Assembly (NCBI RefSeq): GCF_007845645.1
Contig: NZ_VCQV01000003.1
Coordinates: forward strand, 62,001 to 126,000
Direction: 5' to 3'
Length of the DNA: 64,000 nucleotides
Source of the DNA: Leekyejoonella antrihumi
Lineage (GTDB): Bacteria; Actinomycetota; Actinomycetes; Actinomycetales; Dermatophilaceae
Part shown: in pieces, positions 1 through 7,936 of the stretch
How the letters are laid out: every line of letters starts with the position of its first letter
Numbering within the stretch: the first letter of the stretch is position 1
Position numbers and translations under genes: made by a program
The notes under the pieces: model-generated
What the model saw: the letters and a program-made list of their open reading frames with translations, nothing else
Databases searched by the model: none
What the model was told of the DNA's origin: nothing

Positions 1-477
1 GATCAGCCGCAGGCCGACGTCCTGGTCCTCGGTGAGGCGGTGCCGCCACGGTCCGTCCGGGCCGGCGACGTCGTCCAGGGCGCGCAGCCGGTTGAACTGC
101 CCGTTGCCGCCCATGTTCGCGGTGCCCCACGCCGCGCGACCCAGCTGATAGACCAGCCCGAAGATCGCGAACTCCACATCCTGGAACCACGCCAGCGCCT
201 GCTGTCGGTTGTAGATGCGGACCTGGATCTGCACACCCCCGACGCGCGGATAGCTCAGATGACGGACCACCCGCGACGGCGCCGACGGCTCAAGGCGGCC
301 GTCCGCGTCCACGATGACTACGATGACGTTCGCGAGCGACCGGTCCCGGTGCTCGGGTCTGGACAGGATCTCTGCGTGCAAAAAGCTCCAGGCCTCGTTC
401 AGCGCTGCGGCCTTTCCCTGCCGTGCATTCGGCGCATCTCTGCGCAGCACCCGCACCTTGCGGGGCGACGAAGGCAT
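1..477 (-). CDS. Family 2 glycosyltransferase, partial, apparently N-terminally truncated
   Basis: The reverse strand reads an open frame that runs off the left edge, so the C-terminus is missing. Visible motifs fit a processive, cellulose-synthase-like GT2 enzyme: a KAAALNEA-type segment, the metal/nucleotide-sugar motif VDADG, a GGNGQFNR acceptor-site motif and TEDQDVGLRL (the TED motif). Family members normally have membrane helices and a nucleotide-binding strand before the KAAALN segment. Here an in-frame stop lies about 25 codons upstream of the ATG at 477 (another ATG is at 504), and the next gene ends at 592, so the N-terminal part cannot be present in this frame. It is either a truncated remnant or a frameshifted gene. 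Confidence 0.7.
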   Translation of the reverse strand, partial: MPSSPRKVRVLRRDAPNARQGKAAALNEAWSFLHAEILSRPEHRDRSLANVIVVIVDADGRLEPSAPSRVVRHLSYPRVGGVQIQVRIYNRQQALAWFQDVEFAIFGLVYQLGRAAWGTANMGGNGQFNRLRALDDVAGPDGPWRHRLTEDQDVGLRLI

Positions 478-591
478 CCCGAATCCCTCCCTATTGCCAT
501 GCATCGCGCGTCCTCGCACGATAGCCCCGTCTCAACGGCGACGTGGCAGGTAGAGACTCCCGATTTCGATCCAGGCGCCCGTACCGAACGG

Positions 592-894
592 CTACGTCAC
601 CGAATCGGTCAGGTCCGCATACTCCTGGTGCCGTTGGAGATACACCACGACGTACGAGCACTCGGGGACGATCCGCAGACCGGCCGCGCGCGTCTCCGCG
701 AGCGCATGGCCGACGAGCGTGCCCGCCAGTCCCCGGCCGCCGTATGCCGGGTCGACCGCGGTGTGCGTGAAGTGACGCCGGCCGTCGACGTCCCGATAGG
801 CCGCAATGCCCACTCGCTCGCCATCGAGCGCGATCTCGAACCGGTGCCGCGACTCGTCGTGCGTCACTGTCGGTGTGCCGGCTGCCTCGCTCAT
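592..894 (-). CDS. GCN5-related N-acetyltransferase, YjdJ-like small GNAT
   Basis: 100-residue protein. It has the short GNAT core without the usual N-terminal strands: strands around IALDGERVGIAAYRD, the HTAVDPAYGGRGLAGTLV segment holding the acetyl-CoA pyrophosphate-binding GGRGLAG loop, and a C-terminal PECSYVVVYLQRHQEY stretch. That pattern is typical of the YjdJ-type (GNAT_acetyltr_2/Gcn5-related) family, whose members are about 90-100 residues and bind acetyl-CoA; the substrate is unknown. Monocistronic on the minus strand, divergent from the pirin gene. Confidence 0.88.
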   Translation of the reverse strand: MSEAAGTPTVTHDESRHRFEIALDGERVGIAAYRDVDGRRHFTHTAVDPAYGGRGLAGTLVGHALAETRAAGLRIVPECSYVVVYLQRHQEYADLTDSVT

Positions 895-997
895 GCCGCT
901 GTGGCCTTCATACCGCCGACCGTACTATGGGATTCTTCGGAGCATTTCGACGATCCCGAGCGCTGGGGGCGGTATGAGCAACCTGGAGAGGCACCCG

Positions 998-1945
998 ATG
1001 CCGCGCACGTGCACGGATGACGACGCTCCCGGCATCGAGCTGCTGACTCCGCGCGATGTCCCGCTCGGTGGCCCGCGCGCGATGACGGTTCACCGCACGC
1101 TTCCGCAGCGATCCCGGTCCCTGATCGGCGCCTGGTGCTTCGTCGACCACTACGGACCCGACGACGTCTCCACGAGTGGGGGTATGCAGGTGCCGGGACA
1201 TCCGCATACGGGCCTGCAGACGGTCTCGTGGCTCTTCAGCGGAGAGATCGAGCACCGCGACTCCATCGGCACGCATGCCGTGGTGCGCCCCGGTCAGATG
1301 AACCTGATGACCGCCGGGCGTGGCATCGCGCACTCGGAGTTCTCGACGTCACGCACGACGACCCTGCACGGCGTGCAGCTGTGGGTCGCCCTGCCTGCCG
1401 AGCATGCCGACACCGCACCGGCATTCGAGCACTACGAGCCTCAATCGGTGACGGTTGACGGCGCGTCGGCGCTGGTCTTCCTCGGCATGCTCGCCGGGAC
1501 GACCTCCCCAGTGGCGACGTTCAGCCCCCTGGTCGGCGCCGAGATCACCGTCCCCGCAGGCCACGCGACGGCACTGGACGTGGACCCGAGTTTCGAGCAT
1601 GGGCTGCTCGTGGACACCGGCACCGTCACCGTGAGCGGGCAGGAGGCGAAAACCGCGGAACTGGTCGTCTGCGGCACCGGTCGCGAACGAATCACGCTGC
1701 AGGCCGGCGCCGACGAGACCGCCCGGGTGCTGCTGCTGGGCGGTGCCCCGTTCGGCGAGCAGATCCTGATGTGGTGGAACTTCGTCGGGCGCACCCAGGA
1801 CGAGATCACGACCTACCGGCAGGACTGGCAACGCGAGCGCGACGGATCCGCCGGTTCGGGCCGGTTCGGTTCGCTGCCGCCCGAGTGGGACCAGACCTTG
1901 CCTGCGCCCGTCCTGCCACCGGTGCGGTTGCGCCCGCGATCATAG
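998..1945 (+). CDS. Pirin family protein (bicupin)
   Basis: About 315 residues, normal pirin length. The N-terminal cupin has the signature HPHTGLQTVSWLFSGEIEHRDSIG, giving the metal-binding His-x-His and Glu ligands, and MTAGRGIAHSE, which supplies the fourth ligand. The C-terminal cupin-like domain carries the GAPFGEQILMWWNFV motif of pirin. Pirins are non-haem Fe proteins; bacterial members have been reported as quercetinases or redox-responsive modulators, but the role here is not determined. I chose the ATG at 998 because GGAGAGG lies 7 bp upstream; an ATG at 974 is possible. Confidence 0.9.
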   Translation: MPRTCTDDDAPGIELLTPRDVPLGGPRAMTVHRTLPQRSRSLIGAWCFVDHYGPDDVSTSGGMQVPGHPHTGLQTVSWLFSGEIEHRDSIGTHAVVRPGQMNLMTAGRGIAHSEFSTSRTTTLHGVQLWVALPAEHADTAPAFEHYEPQSVTVDGASALVFLGMLAGTTSPVATFSPLVGAEITVPAGHATALDVDPSFEHGLLVDTGTVTVSGQEAKTAELVVCGTGRERITLQAGADETARVLLLGGAPFGEQILMWWNFVGRTQDEITTYRQDWQRERDGSAGSGRFGSLPPEWDQTLPAPVLPPVRLRPRS

Positions 1946-2015
1946 GTCGTATGAGACGCACCCCACAGAGTTCTCCGCTCGCAAGCTCGCTCCGATACTT
2001 CGCGAGGGCCCCGAA

Positions 2016-2810
2016 ATGAGCACACCCGACGAGGCAGCCGCAGAGCTCGCGCACGAGTCCCTCTCGACCGGTGACGTCATCGGCTGGTTCGAGCCGCTGT
2101 ATGCCGCGGCGGCCGTGGGCGACGCGGTGATCCCATGGGATCGCGGCGAACCGCACCCGTTGCTGGTCGACTGGGCGGCGGCGTCGGCTGGCACGTCAAA
2201 GGACAGCGGGAGCGCGCACGATGCGGTGGAAACGGAAGCTATCGCAGGCGCATCCACAGCAAGCTCCGACGAGTACCCGAGAAGTGCAGTGGAAACGGAA
2301 GCTATCGCGGGCGCATCCGCAGCAAGTTCCGGGCGGGCACTCGTCGTGGGATGCGGCCCGGGCCACGACGCGGAGCTCATCGCCTCGCTGGGATACGACA
2401 CCACGGCATTCGACGTGTCGGACTCGGCGATCGTCGGTGCGCGCGGACGCCACCCGCACACCACCGCCCGCTACCTGGTCGCCAACCTGTTCGAGTTGCC
2501 TACCGACTGGCATCGGGCTTTCGACCTGGTGGTCGAGGTGATGACGGTGCAGGCGATGCCTCGCACGGTGCGGGCGAAGGCGATCGCCACGATCCGGGAT
2601 CTGGTCGCGCCCGGCGGAACCTTGCTGGTGATCGGCATGCACCTGCCGGACGACTGGATGCTGGAGCAGGGGCCGCCGTGGCCCCTGACGAGTGAGGAGC
2701 TGGAGACCTTCGCGAGCGACGGGCTGCAGGGTCGGCTGATCTCGGCACCCCGCGAGGACGGACCGGACAACTATCGCTACACGCTCACGCGCAACGACGA
2801 AGCGCAGTGA
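2016..2810 (+). CDS. Class I SAM-dependent methyltransferase, thiopurine-methyltransferase-like, with repeat insert
   Basis: 264 residues. SAM-binding motif I is ALVVGCGPGHDAE, followed by the acidic strand TTAFDVSDSAI; IPWDRGEPHPLLVDW before it is typical of the TPMT-like family, as is the C-terminal DNYRYTLTR. Between the N-terminal region and motif I there is an unusual insert of about 45 residues made of two near-identical copies of AVETEAIAGAS(T/A)ASS, absent from the family as I know it. The rest of the Rossmann fold looks intact, so the enzyme may remain active with a longer loop. The substrate is not predictable. Confidence 0.85.
   Translation: MSTPDEAAAELAHESLSTGDVIGWFEPLYAAAAVGDAVIPWDRGEPHPLLVDWAAASAGTSKDSGSAHDAVETEAIAGASTASSDEYPRSAVETEAIAGASAASSGRALVVGCGPGHDAELIASLGYDTTAFDVSDSAIVGARGRHPHTTARYLVANLFELPTDWHRAFDLVVEVMTVQAMPRTVRAKAIATIRDLVAPGGTLLVIGMHLPDDWMLEQGPPWPLTSEELETFASDGLQGRLISAPREDGPDNYRYTLTRNDEAQ
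2223..2331 (+). repeat. In-frame tandem repeat inside the methyltransferase gene
   Basis: Two 46-bp copies at 2223-2268 and 2286-2331, period 63 bp (21 codons), differ at only a few positions. They keep the reading frame and encode two copies of a 15-residue Glu/Ala/Ser-rich unit. The A-rich stretch GGAAACGGAAGC is unlike neighbouring codon use, which suggests an inserted repeat element rather than ancestral coding sequence. Confidence 0.85.
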
Positions 2811-2971
2811 CTGCGGCGGCGACAAGAGCGCATGCAGCGACCGGCACGGCCTATGCAGAGGCGGAAAGTTTTTCTAGATTGGATGTATCACCAGCGGGTG
2901 ATCGCGCTCCTTGGACCCGAGAGCTTCACCATGAGGCTCTTCCATCGAGCGTTGGATGGGAGGTCTAAGAG

Positions 2972-3580
2972 TTGAACACTGACCGGTTGGAGGTCACACC
3001 GTCTGGGGCGCAGGTGTGGAGCCAGTCGACAACTCTTTTCCAACGCTGGCGCACGGGGGACGCGCTGGCACTCGATGAGCTCGTTCGGGCGCTGAGCCCG
3101 GTGCTCTGGCAAGTGGTTCGGGCCTATCGGCTCGACCACGGGCAGGCGGAAGACGCCGTCCAGAGCACCTGGCTCGCGCTCGTACGAAACGCAGATGCCA
3201 TCAGCGAGCCGGCGGCGGTCGGCTCCTGGCTGACGACCACGGCACGACGAGAGGCATGGCGGCAGGCCCGTCGCGCTCGTCAGGCCGATCCCCTGGACGA
3301 CGACGTCCTCGAACGGAGCACACCCGCAGCCCGGTCCGCCGAGGCAACCGCCCTCGAGCGGGATGCCGGCAACGTTCTGTGGGCAGGTGTCTCGCAGCTG
3401 TCCGAACGTTGCCAGCGGCTGCTGCGAGTTATCGCGTTCTCCGATCGACCCGACTACGCCGCGCTGGCTGCCGATCTCGGCATGCCGGTCGGCAGCATCG
3501 GACCCACCAGGGGCCGATGCCTGGACAAGCTGAAGACGCTCCTACAGGAGCCCGACAAGGAGGTGCCCCGTGGACAATGA
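2972..3580 (+). CDS. ECF-type RNA polymerase sigma factor
   Basis: 202 residues. Region 2 is visible as the helix pair around ALDELVRALSPVLWQVVRAY and the signature AEDAVQSTWLALVRN, with TARREAWRQARRARQ following. Region 4 is a helix-turn-helix around RLLRVIAFSDRPDYAALAADLGMPVGSIGPTRGRCLDKL. The TTG at 2972 is preceded by GGGAGG about 8 bp upstream. The gene overlaps the next one by 11 bp, so the two are translationally coupled. The group resembles actinobacterial sigma factors paired with a small co-encoded protein rather than a classic anti-sigma factor; the regulon is unknown. Confidence 0.9.
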   Translation: MNTDRLEVTPSGAQVWSQSTTLFQRWRTGDALALDELVRALSPVLWQVVRAYRLDHGQAEDAVQSTWLALVRNADAISEPAAVGSWLTTTARREAWRQARRARQADPLDDDVLERSTPAARSAEATALERDAGNVLWAGVSQLSERCQRLLRVIAFSDRPDYAALAADLGMPVGSIGPTRGRCLDKLKTLLQEPDKEVPRGQ

Positions 3581-4052
3581 CATCCAGTTCGCCGACCTGG
3601 CCGAGATGTGGCAGTCCCACGACCCCGCCCCGCCGGGTCTGGTCGAGCGAGCGCTCGTCGCGATCGAGATGGAGGATCTCGACGCCGAGTACGAGCTCCT
3701 GCACATCGTCGAGCGCGGCCGCACCCTCGTCGGCACGCGCGGCGACCAGGCCGAGACGCTGACCATCGTCTTCTCCGGCAACGACTGCTCCTTGATGATG
3801 CGCATCAGCCCACTGGACGGTGACTGCCGCCGGGTGGACGGGTGGGTGTCTCCGCCGCGCCCGGTGCGGGTGTCGCTCAAGCAGCAGGAGACCGCCTTCG
3901 ACTCGACCTCCGATGCCAAGGGCCGCTTCGAGATTGCCCGTATGCCGCACGGCCTGGCCCGCGCGGTGCTCTCCTCGCTGCCGGCCCCGGATGGCACGGC
4001 GCACGTAGAGCACACGGAGCAGCTGTTCGCCACGCCGGCCTTCGAGGTCTGA
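3570..4052 (+). CDS. Sigma-factor-coupled protein of unknown function
   Basis: 160 residues, GTG start with AAGGAGG immediately upstream; overlaps the sigma factor gene. The protein has no membrane helix or zinc-binding His/Cys motif, so it is not a typical ZAS anti-sigma factor. It has an acidic N-terminal helix, a central strand-rich part (LTIVFSGNDCSLMMRI) and a C-terminal GRFEIARMPHGLARAVL segment. I associate this layout with proteins encoded beside ECF sigma factors in Actinobacteria, sometimes with a third CHAT-type gene, but no such third gene follows here. A regulatory partner role is an inference from coupling. Confidence 0.7.
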   Translation: MDNDIQFADLAEMWQSHDPAPPGLVERALVAIEMEDLDAEYELLHIVERGRTLVGTRGDQAETLTIVFSGNDCSLMMRISPLDGDCRRVDGWVSPPRPVRVSLKQQETAFDSTSDAKGRFEIARMPHGLARAVLSSLPAPDGTAHVEHTEQLFATPAFEV

Positions 4053-4073
4053 ACCGATCCGCCCATACCGGCT

Positions 4074-4113
4074 GATTGAGCCGGGCAGAGCTTGCGGAGC
4101 CCGTGTCGAAATC
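4074..4113. terminator. Intergenic hairpin between convergent genes
   Basis: The 68-bp gap between the sigma-partner gene and the lactonase gene contains an imperfect inverted repeat with arms of the type GATTGAGCCGGGC and GCCCGTGTCGAAATC. It sits between two convergent stops and probably ends transcription from both sides. The GAGCCGGGC...CCCGTGTCGAAA pattern resembles a dispersed intergenic repeat I recall from related Micrococcales; that is memory, not a search. Confidence 0.5.
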
Positions 4114-4119
4114 GCCCGC

Positions 4120-5019
4120 TTACGGCAAGCCGGCATGCGGCACGTCGACCGTGACCGCTCGAATGTCGGCCTCCCGAGCGGCGCTGCGGGCGTGCTCGTC
4201 GAAGTCGGGCGCGCAGCTCATGAAGAGCGTCCGCCCGTCCGACCCGCCCAGCATGCACGCGAAGACGCCGGTGCCCGGGGTGATGGTCTCGCGGATCTCG
4301 CCGCCCTCGGCGACCCGGCAGACCCGACCGCCCACCGCATCGGCCACCCACAGGGCGCCCTGCGCGTCCAGGCAGCAGCCATCGGGGCCATACACCGCCT
4401 CAGGCACCGCCTGCGCAACCACCCGCGAGGTCGGCAGGTCACCGAACCGCGCCCAGTCGCGGCGCTCTCCCAGGCTGCCGTCGGGCCGGATCTCGAAGGC
4501 ACTGATCCGGTTGCCGAAGGTCTCGTCCACGATGAGCGTGCTCCCGTCCGGCGTGACGACGCTGCCGTTGGGGAACCATAGGTCCGTCGCCACCTGGGTC
4601 ACGCTGCCATCCGGGTCGATCCGCAGCAGCCCGGTCGTCTCGATGTCGGCGCCGCCCATCAGGTCGAAACCGAAGTCGCCCAGCCAGCAACGCCCCTGCC
4701 CGTCGACCACCATGTCGTTGGGATGCCCACCGACGAAGGCGGCCACATCGGCGTGCACCACCAGAGCGCCGTCCGGCTCGCGGCGCATGACCTTGCTGTC
4801 CTTCATCGACACGAAGACCAGGCGCCCGTCGGGCAGCCAGCCGAGGCCGGACGGCTGGGCCGGCACTTCCACCTCGACGCGCTGCTCCGAGCCGTCCTGC
4901 GTCACGGAATAGATGGCATGCGTGTAGAAGTCGACGAACCACAGTCGACCGTCGTGCCACCGCGGGCACTCTGTGTATGACATGCCTGACACCACGGTCT
5001 GGATCTCGCGCTCCGTCAT
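4120..5019 (-). CDS. SMP-30/gluconolactonase/LRE family protein
   Basis: 299 residues, a six-bladed beta-propeller of the SGL family. Expected divalent-metal ligand motifs are visible: TECPRW near the N-terminus (Glu), HPNDMVVD (Asn), PNGSVV and a later Asp region. Repeated blade motifs such as GRLWFVDFYTHAIY, GRCWLGDFGFD and GALWVADAVGGRV recur about every 45 residues. Members hydrolyse sugar lactones such as gluconolactone or arabinonolactone. The gene stands alone; linkage to the arabinose operon 7 kb away is not implied. Confidence 0.88.
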   Translation of the reverse strand: MTEREIQTVVSGMSYTECPRWHDGRLWFVDFYTHAIYSVTQDGSEQRVEVEVPAQPSGLGWLPDGRLVFVSMKDSKVMRREPDGALVVHADVAAFVGGHPNDMVVDGQGRCWLGDFGFDLMGGADIETTGLLRIDPDGSVTQVATDLWFPNGSVVTPDGSTLIVDETFGNRISAFEIRPDGSLGERRDWARFGDLPTSRVVAQAVPEAVYGPDGCCLDAQGALWVADAVGGRVCRVAEGGEIRETITPGTGVFACMLGGSDGRTLFMSCAPDFDEHARSAAREADIRAVTVDVPHAGLP

Positions 5020-5090
5020 ACCGCCCGACTCTAATCCAGCGGCCGACCGGCGTCAGCGCGATGCGAAAAGAGTCGTAGTCAGGTGTCGGC

Positions 5091-5735
5091 TCATGTCACG
5101 AGCACTGCGAGCTCGACCCGGCTGCCCAGTCCGAGCTTGTCCAGCGCACTGCGCAGGTGCGACTTGACGGTCGCCTCGCTGGCGAACAACCAGCCGGCAA
5201 TTTGCGCGTTGGTCGCGCCCTTGGCCACGGCCTGGGCGACCTCGAGCTCGCGCCGGGTCAGCGTCTGCAACCGCTGCCGCGCGTCGTTGCGCCCGGGGAT
5301 CGCCCCTCGCTGGACGTGGTCGAGCAGCTGCCGCGCACTGCGCGGGGACAGGACGGACTCACCGGCCGCGACGTTACGCACGGCATCAAGGATCTGCGTC
5401 GGTGAGCTCGTCTTGAGCAGGAATCCGTCCACCCCGGCGCCCACGGCACGCATCATCACGTCGTCGTGGTCGAAGGTCGTGAGCATCAGGATCCGTGGCG
5501 GGTTGGGCCGGCCACGCACCGCCGCGACGGCTTCGATGCCACCGACGCGCTGCATCCGCACATCCATCAGGATCACGTCGGGGTGATGCTGGTGGATGGC
5601 GGTGACCACCTCGTCTCCGTCGTGGACGCTGCCGACAATCTGCAGGTCCGGTGCCTGTCCCAGCATCAGCTCGAGCCCCTGACACACCAGCGGGTCGTCG
5701 TCGACGAGCAGCACCCGGGACACGTCGTCAGTCAT
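5091..5735 (-). CDS. NarL/LuxR-family two-component response regulator
   Basis: 214 residues. The receiver domain shows LLVDDDP (acid pocket), phospho-acceptor Asp in VILMDVRM, conserved Thr in MLTTFD and Lys in FLLKTSS. The C-terminal LuxR-type helix-turn-helix is LTRRELEVAQAVAKGATNAQIA followed by SEATVKSHLRSALDKLGL. The ATG at 5735 follows GAGGGGTGG. It overlaps the upstream kinase remnant by 8 bp, as expected for a kinase-regulator operon. Because the cognate kinase is broken, this regulator may be orphaned, phosphorylated by another kinase, or active unphosphorylated. Confidence 0.92.
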   Translation of the reverse strand: MTDDVSRVLLVDDDPLVCQGLELMLGQAPDLQIVGSVHDGDEVVTAIHQHHPDVILMDVRMQRVGGIEAVAAVRGRPNPPRILMLTTFDHDDVMMRAVGAGVDGFLLKTSSPTQILDAVRNVAAGESVLSPRSARQLLDHVQRGAIPGRNDARQRLQTLTRRELEVAQAVAKGATNAQIAGWLFASEATVKSHLRSALDKLGLGSRVELAVLVT

Positions 5736-6012
5736 GCTCCACCCCTCGGGTCCACGGCAGCAGGGCCTCGACGCGGAATGCACCCCCGTCGTCGGTCCAC
5801 ACCCGCCAGTTGCCGCCGAGCCGCCGGACGCGCTCGGACAGCCCGGTCAGGCCGTTGCCCAACCGGAAGCTGCGGGACAGCTGCGGTCCCTGACGCAGCA
5901 GATTGCCTGCACTGATGTCGATCCCGAGTGTCGGGTTTGCCGTCACCTGCAGTCGCACGGGCATGCCCGGTGCATGCTTGCGTGCGTTGGTCAGCACCTC
6001 CTGCACCTCAGA
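5728..6012 (-). pseudogene. Histidine kinase C-terminal remnant (HATPase domain only)
   Basis: The open frame begins abruptly at QEVLTNARKHAPG, the N-box of a NarX/DesK-type kinase, and continues to the G-box GNGLTGLSERVRRLGG and a normal C-terminus overlapping the response regulator. Sensor, membrane helices and the dimerisation/phospho-His domain are absent: an in-frame stop follows one or two codons upstream of the N-box, at about 6013, exactly where unrelated sequence begins. This is the left side of a deletion junction. The remnant cannot autophosphorylate. Confidence 0.9.
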
Positions 6013-6134
6013 TCAACCCGGGCAACTCCATCCAGGGCGTGCTGGCCCTCGACCTGCCGGCCGGGGTCAAGGCCGCCTCGATGGAGTTGCACGACTCGAT
6101 GTTCTCCGGAGGGATGAAAGTCGGTCTCGACTGA
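6008..6134 (+). pseudogene. C-terminal remnant of a DUF4352-like secreted protein
   Basis: The plus strand reads INPGNSIQGVLALDLPAG then a segment ending MFSGGMKVGLD and a stop. That closely resembles the C-terminal strand pair of DUF4352 (telokin-like) extracytoplasmic proteins. No N-terminal part, signal peptide or start is present; the homologous reading begins at about 6008, where the kinase remnant ends. The simplest history is one deletion that removed the 5' halves of two divergently transcribed genes and fused what was left back to back. Confidence 0.75.
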
Positions 6135-6257
6135 GTCGGCACAGGCGGGCGGTGGCGTCGTTGGGAGGGCGACGTCACCGCCATACCCTGTCCACTCGCG
6201 ACCGATCCGTGGAATCGTGGCTGTGACGGATAGGTCCATCGATTGAAGGAGCGGGTC

Positions 6258-6614
6258 ATGACCCTGATGCGGGTGCCACTGAAGGCCGGCGGGCAGTATG
6301 TCGTGGCCGCCGCCAAGGACACGGGCGACGACAAGCAGCCAGACGCCCTCGAACCTCGCGACGCCCATGGCGTCACCCACGTGATCGACGAGCTGGGCGG
6401 CACCGTCGAGCAGGCGCTCGACCAGATGGTGACGCCGGCCGCCGAGATGATGGTGAGCAAGCTGCGCAAGCTGTCCCCGGACGCGCTCCAAGTGGAGTTC
6501 GGCATCGATCTGTCCGGTGAAACGGGTGTGATCATTGCATCTTCGGCTCTTGCGGGCCACTTCAGCGTTACCCTCACGTGGGGCCAGGAAGGCCTGGTCA
6601 CCCCATCGGTCTGA
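6258..6614 (+). CDS. Trypsin-co-occurring domain protein (Trypco1, CU044_2847 family)
   Basis: 118 residues from the ATG at 6258, which has GAAGGAG 7 bp upstream. It begins with a strand-rich VPLKAGGQYVVAAAKD segment, has a central helix (VTPAAEMMVSKLRKL) and ends with VEFGIDLSGETGVIIASSA then FSVTLTW, the pattern of the Trypco1 domain. In other genomes this domain is linked to trypsin-like proteases and other parts of predicted NTP-dependent conflict systems. No protease or STAND ATPase is adjacent, so it stands alone. The 120 bp before it show no other gene. Confidence 0.75.
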   Translation: MTLMRVPLKAGGQYVVAAAKDTGDDKQPDALEPRDAHGVTHVIDELGGTVEQALDQMVTPAAEMMVSKLRKLSPDALQVEFGIDLSGETGVIIASSALAGHFSVTLTWGQEGLVTPSV

Positions 6615-6676
6615 CCGGGTGCAGGCAGGCTTCGACCTGTGCGGGCGCTGCCGGCCGGACGGTGAGAGGATCGGCT

Positions 6677-7888
6677 ATGGCCTACGACATCGATGCAATC
6701 CGTGCACACTTCCCCGCGCTCGCCGAGGGCGCCGCACACTTCGACGGTCCGGGCGGCTCCCAGACCCCGGATGTCGTCGCCCGGGCGGTTGCAGACACGC
6801 TGATGTCGGCGATCGCCAACCGTGGCAGCGTGACTCGCGCCGAGCAGCGGGCCGAGCAGATCGTGCAGGATGCACGCACGGCCATGGGCGACCTGCTCGC
6901 CGTGGACCCACGCGGCGTGGTGTTCGGACGGTCGGCGACCGACCTGACCTTCCACCTGGCCGGGACGCTCGCTGCGGACTGGGGCCCTGGCGACGAGGTC
7001 GTCGTGAGCCGGATGGACCACGACTGCAACATCCGCCCCTGGGTGCATGCCGCAAAGGCAGCAGGTGCGACCGTGCGCTGGATCGACTTCGAGGCTTCGA
7101 CCGGAGAGCTGACCGTTGACCACGTCACAGCGGTTCTGAGTGAACGTACTCGTCTCGTGGCGCTCACGGCGGCCTCCAACCTGATCGGGACCCGACCCGA
7201 TCTGACGGCAGTCGCCGAGCTGGTGCACCGCACCGGGGCGCTGTTCTACGTCGACGGGGTGCATGCCACGGCGCACGCCCTGGTCGACTTCGAGGCAAGC
7301 GGCGCGGACTTCTGGGTGTGCTCGCCCTACAAGTTCCTCGGACCGCACTGCGGCGTCCTGGCCGCCCACCCTGCGACCCTCGAAGCACTGCACCCGGACA
7401 AGTTGCTGCCGTCGTCGAATGCCGTGCCCGACCGGTTCGAGCTCGGCACCTTGCCCTACGAGCTGCTGGCCGGCACCACGGCCGCCGTGGACTTCCTCTC
7501 CCAGCTGGCTGCCGCCGGGTCCGGGTCGTCGACCCGGCGCGAACGGATAGTCACCTCGCTGGGCGAGCTGACCGCCCACGAGGACTCCCTGATGGCGGTG
7601 GTGGAGCCCGCCCTGCGCGCACTGCCCGGGGTCACCGTGCACAGCAACGCGAAGCGCCGCACACCGACGCTGCTCTTCACCGCGCGCGGCCACGAGCCGC
7701 AGGAAATCTACCGGGCCCTCGCGGAGCGCGGCATCAACGCGCCGGCGAGCAACTTCTACGCCTGGGACGCCAGCCATCACCTCGGCCTGGGCGATGCCGG
7801 CGGCGTGCGAATCGGACTGGCACCGTATACAAACCGCGACGACATCGACCGGCTGATCGGCGCGCTACAGGAGATCCTGCCCTGCTAG
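6677..7888 (+). CDS. Cysteine desulfurase-like PLP enzyme (class V aminotransferase, SufS-like)
   Basis: 403 residues. Class V fold: N-terminal HFPALAEGAAHFDGPGGSQTP, cofactor-contacting MDHDCN, the PLP phosphate/ring motif YVDGVHATAH, and the Schiff-base Lys in SPYKFLGPHCG. Start at 6677 follows GAGAGGA. The family is annotated as cysteine desulfurase-like (group II/SufS-like), but the lone gene, without sufBCD/sufU, argues for a different or auxiliary sulfur or amino-acid reaction. It ends at a strong hairpin. Confidence 0.87.
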   Translation: MAYDIDAIRAHFPALAEGAAHFDGPGGSQTPDVVARAVADTLMSAIANRGSVTRAEQRAEQIVQDARTAMGDLLAVDPRGVVFGRSATDLTFHLAGTLAADWGPGDEVVVSRMDHDCNIRPWVHAAKAAGATVRWIDFEASTGELTVDHVTAVLSERTRLVALTAASNLIGTRPDLTAVAELVHRTGALFYVDGVHATAHALVDFEASGADFWVCSPYKFLGPHCGVLAAHPATLEALHPDKLLPSSNAVPDRFELGTLPYELLAGTTAAVDFLSQLAAAGSGSSTRRERIVTSLGELTAHEDSLMAVVEPALRALPGVTVHSNAKRRTPTLLFTARGHEPQEIYRALAERGINAPASNFYAWDASHHLGLGDAGGVRIGLAPYTNRDDIDRLIGALQEILPC

Positions 7889-7895
7889 CCTCGCT

Positions 7896-7931
7896 GGCGG
7901 TGTTGGGCAAAAATTTCCACCCAACACCGCC
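7896..7931. terminator. Perfect 12-bp stem hairpin between convergent genes
   Basis: GGCGGTGTTGGG (7896-7907) and CCCAACACCGCC (7920-7931) are perfect inverted arms around a 12-nt A/T-rich loop. It lies between the stops of the SufS-like gene and the VOC gene and is a likely bidirectional terminator. Related hairpins are at 8460-8507 and 22103-22142. Confidence 0.8.
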
Positions 7932-7936
7932 GGCGG

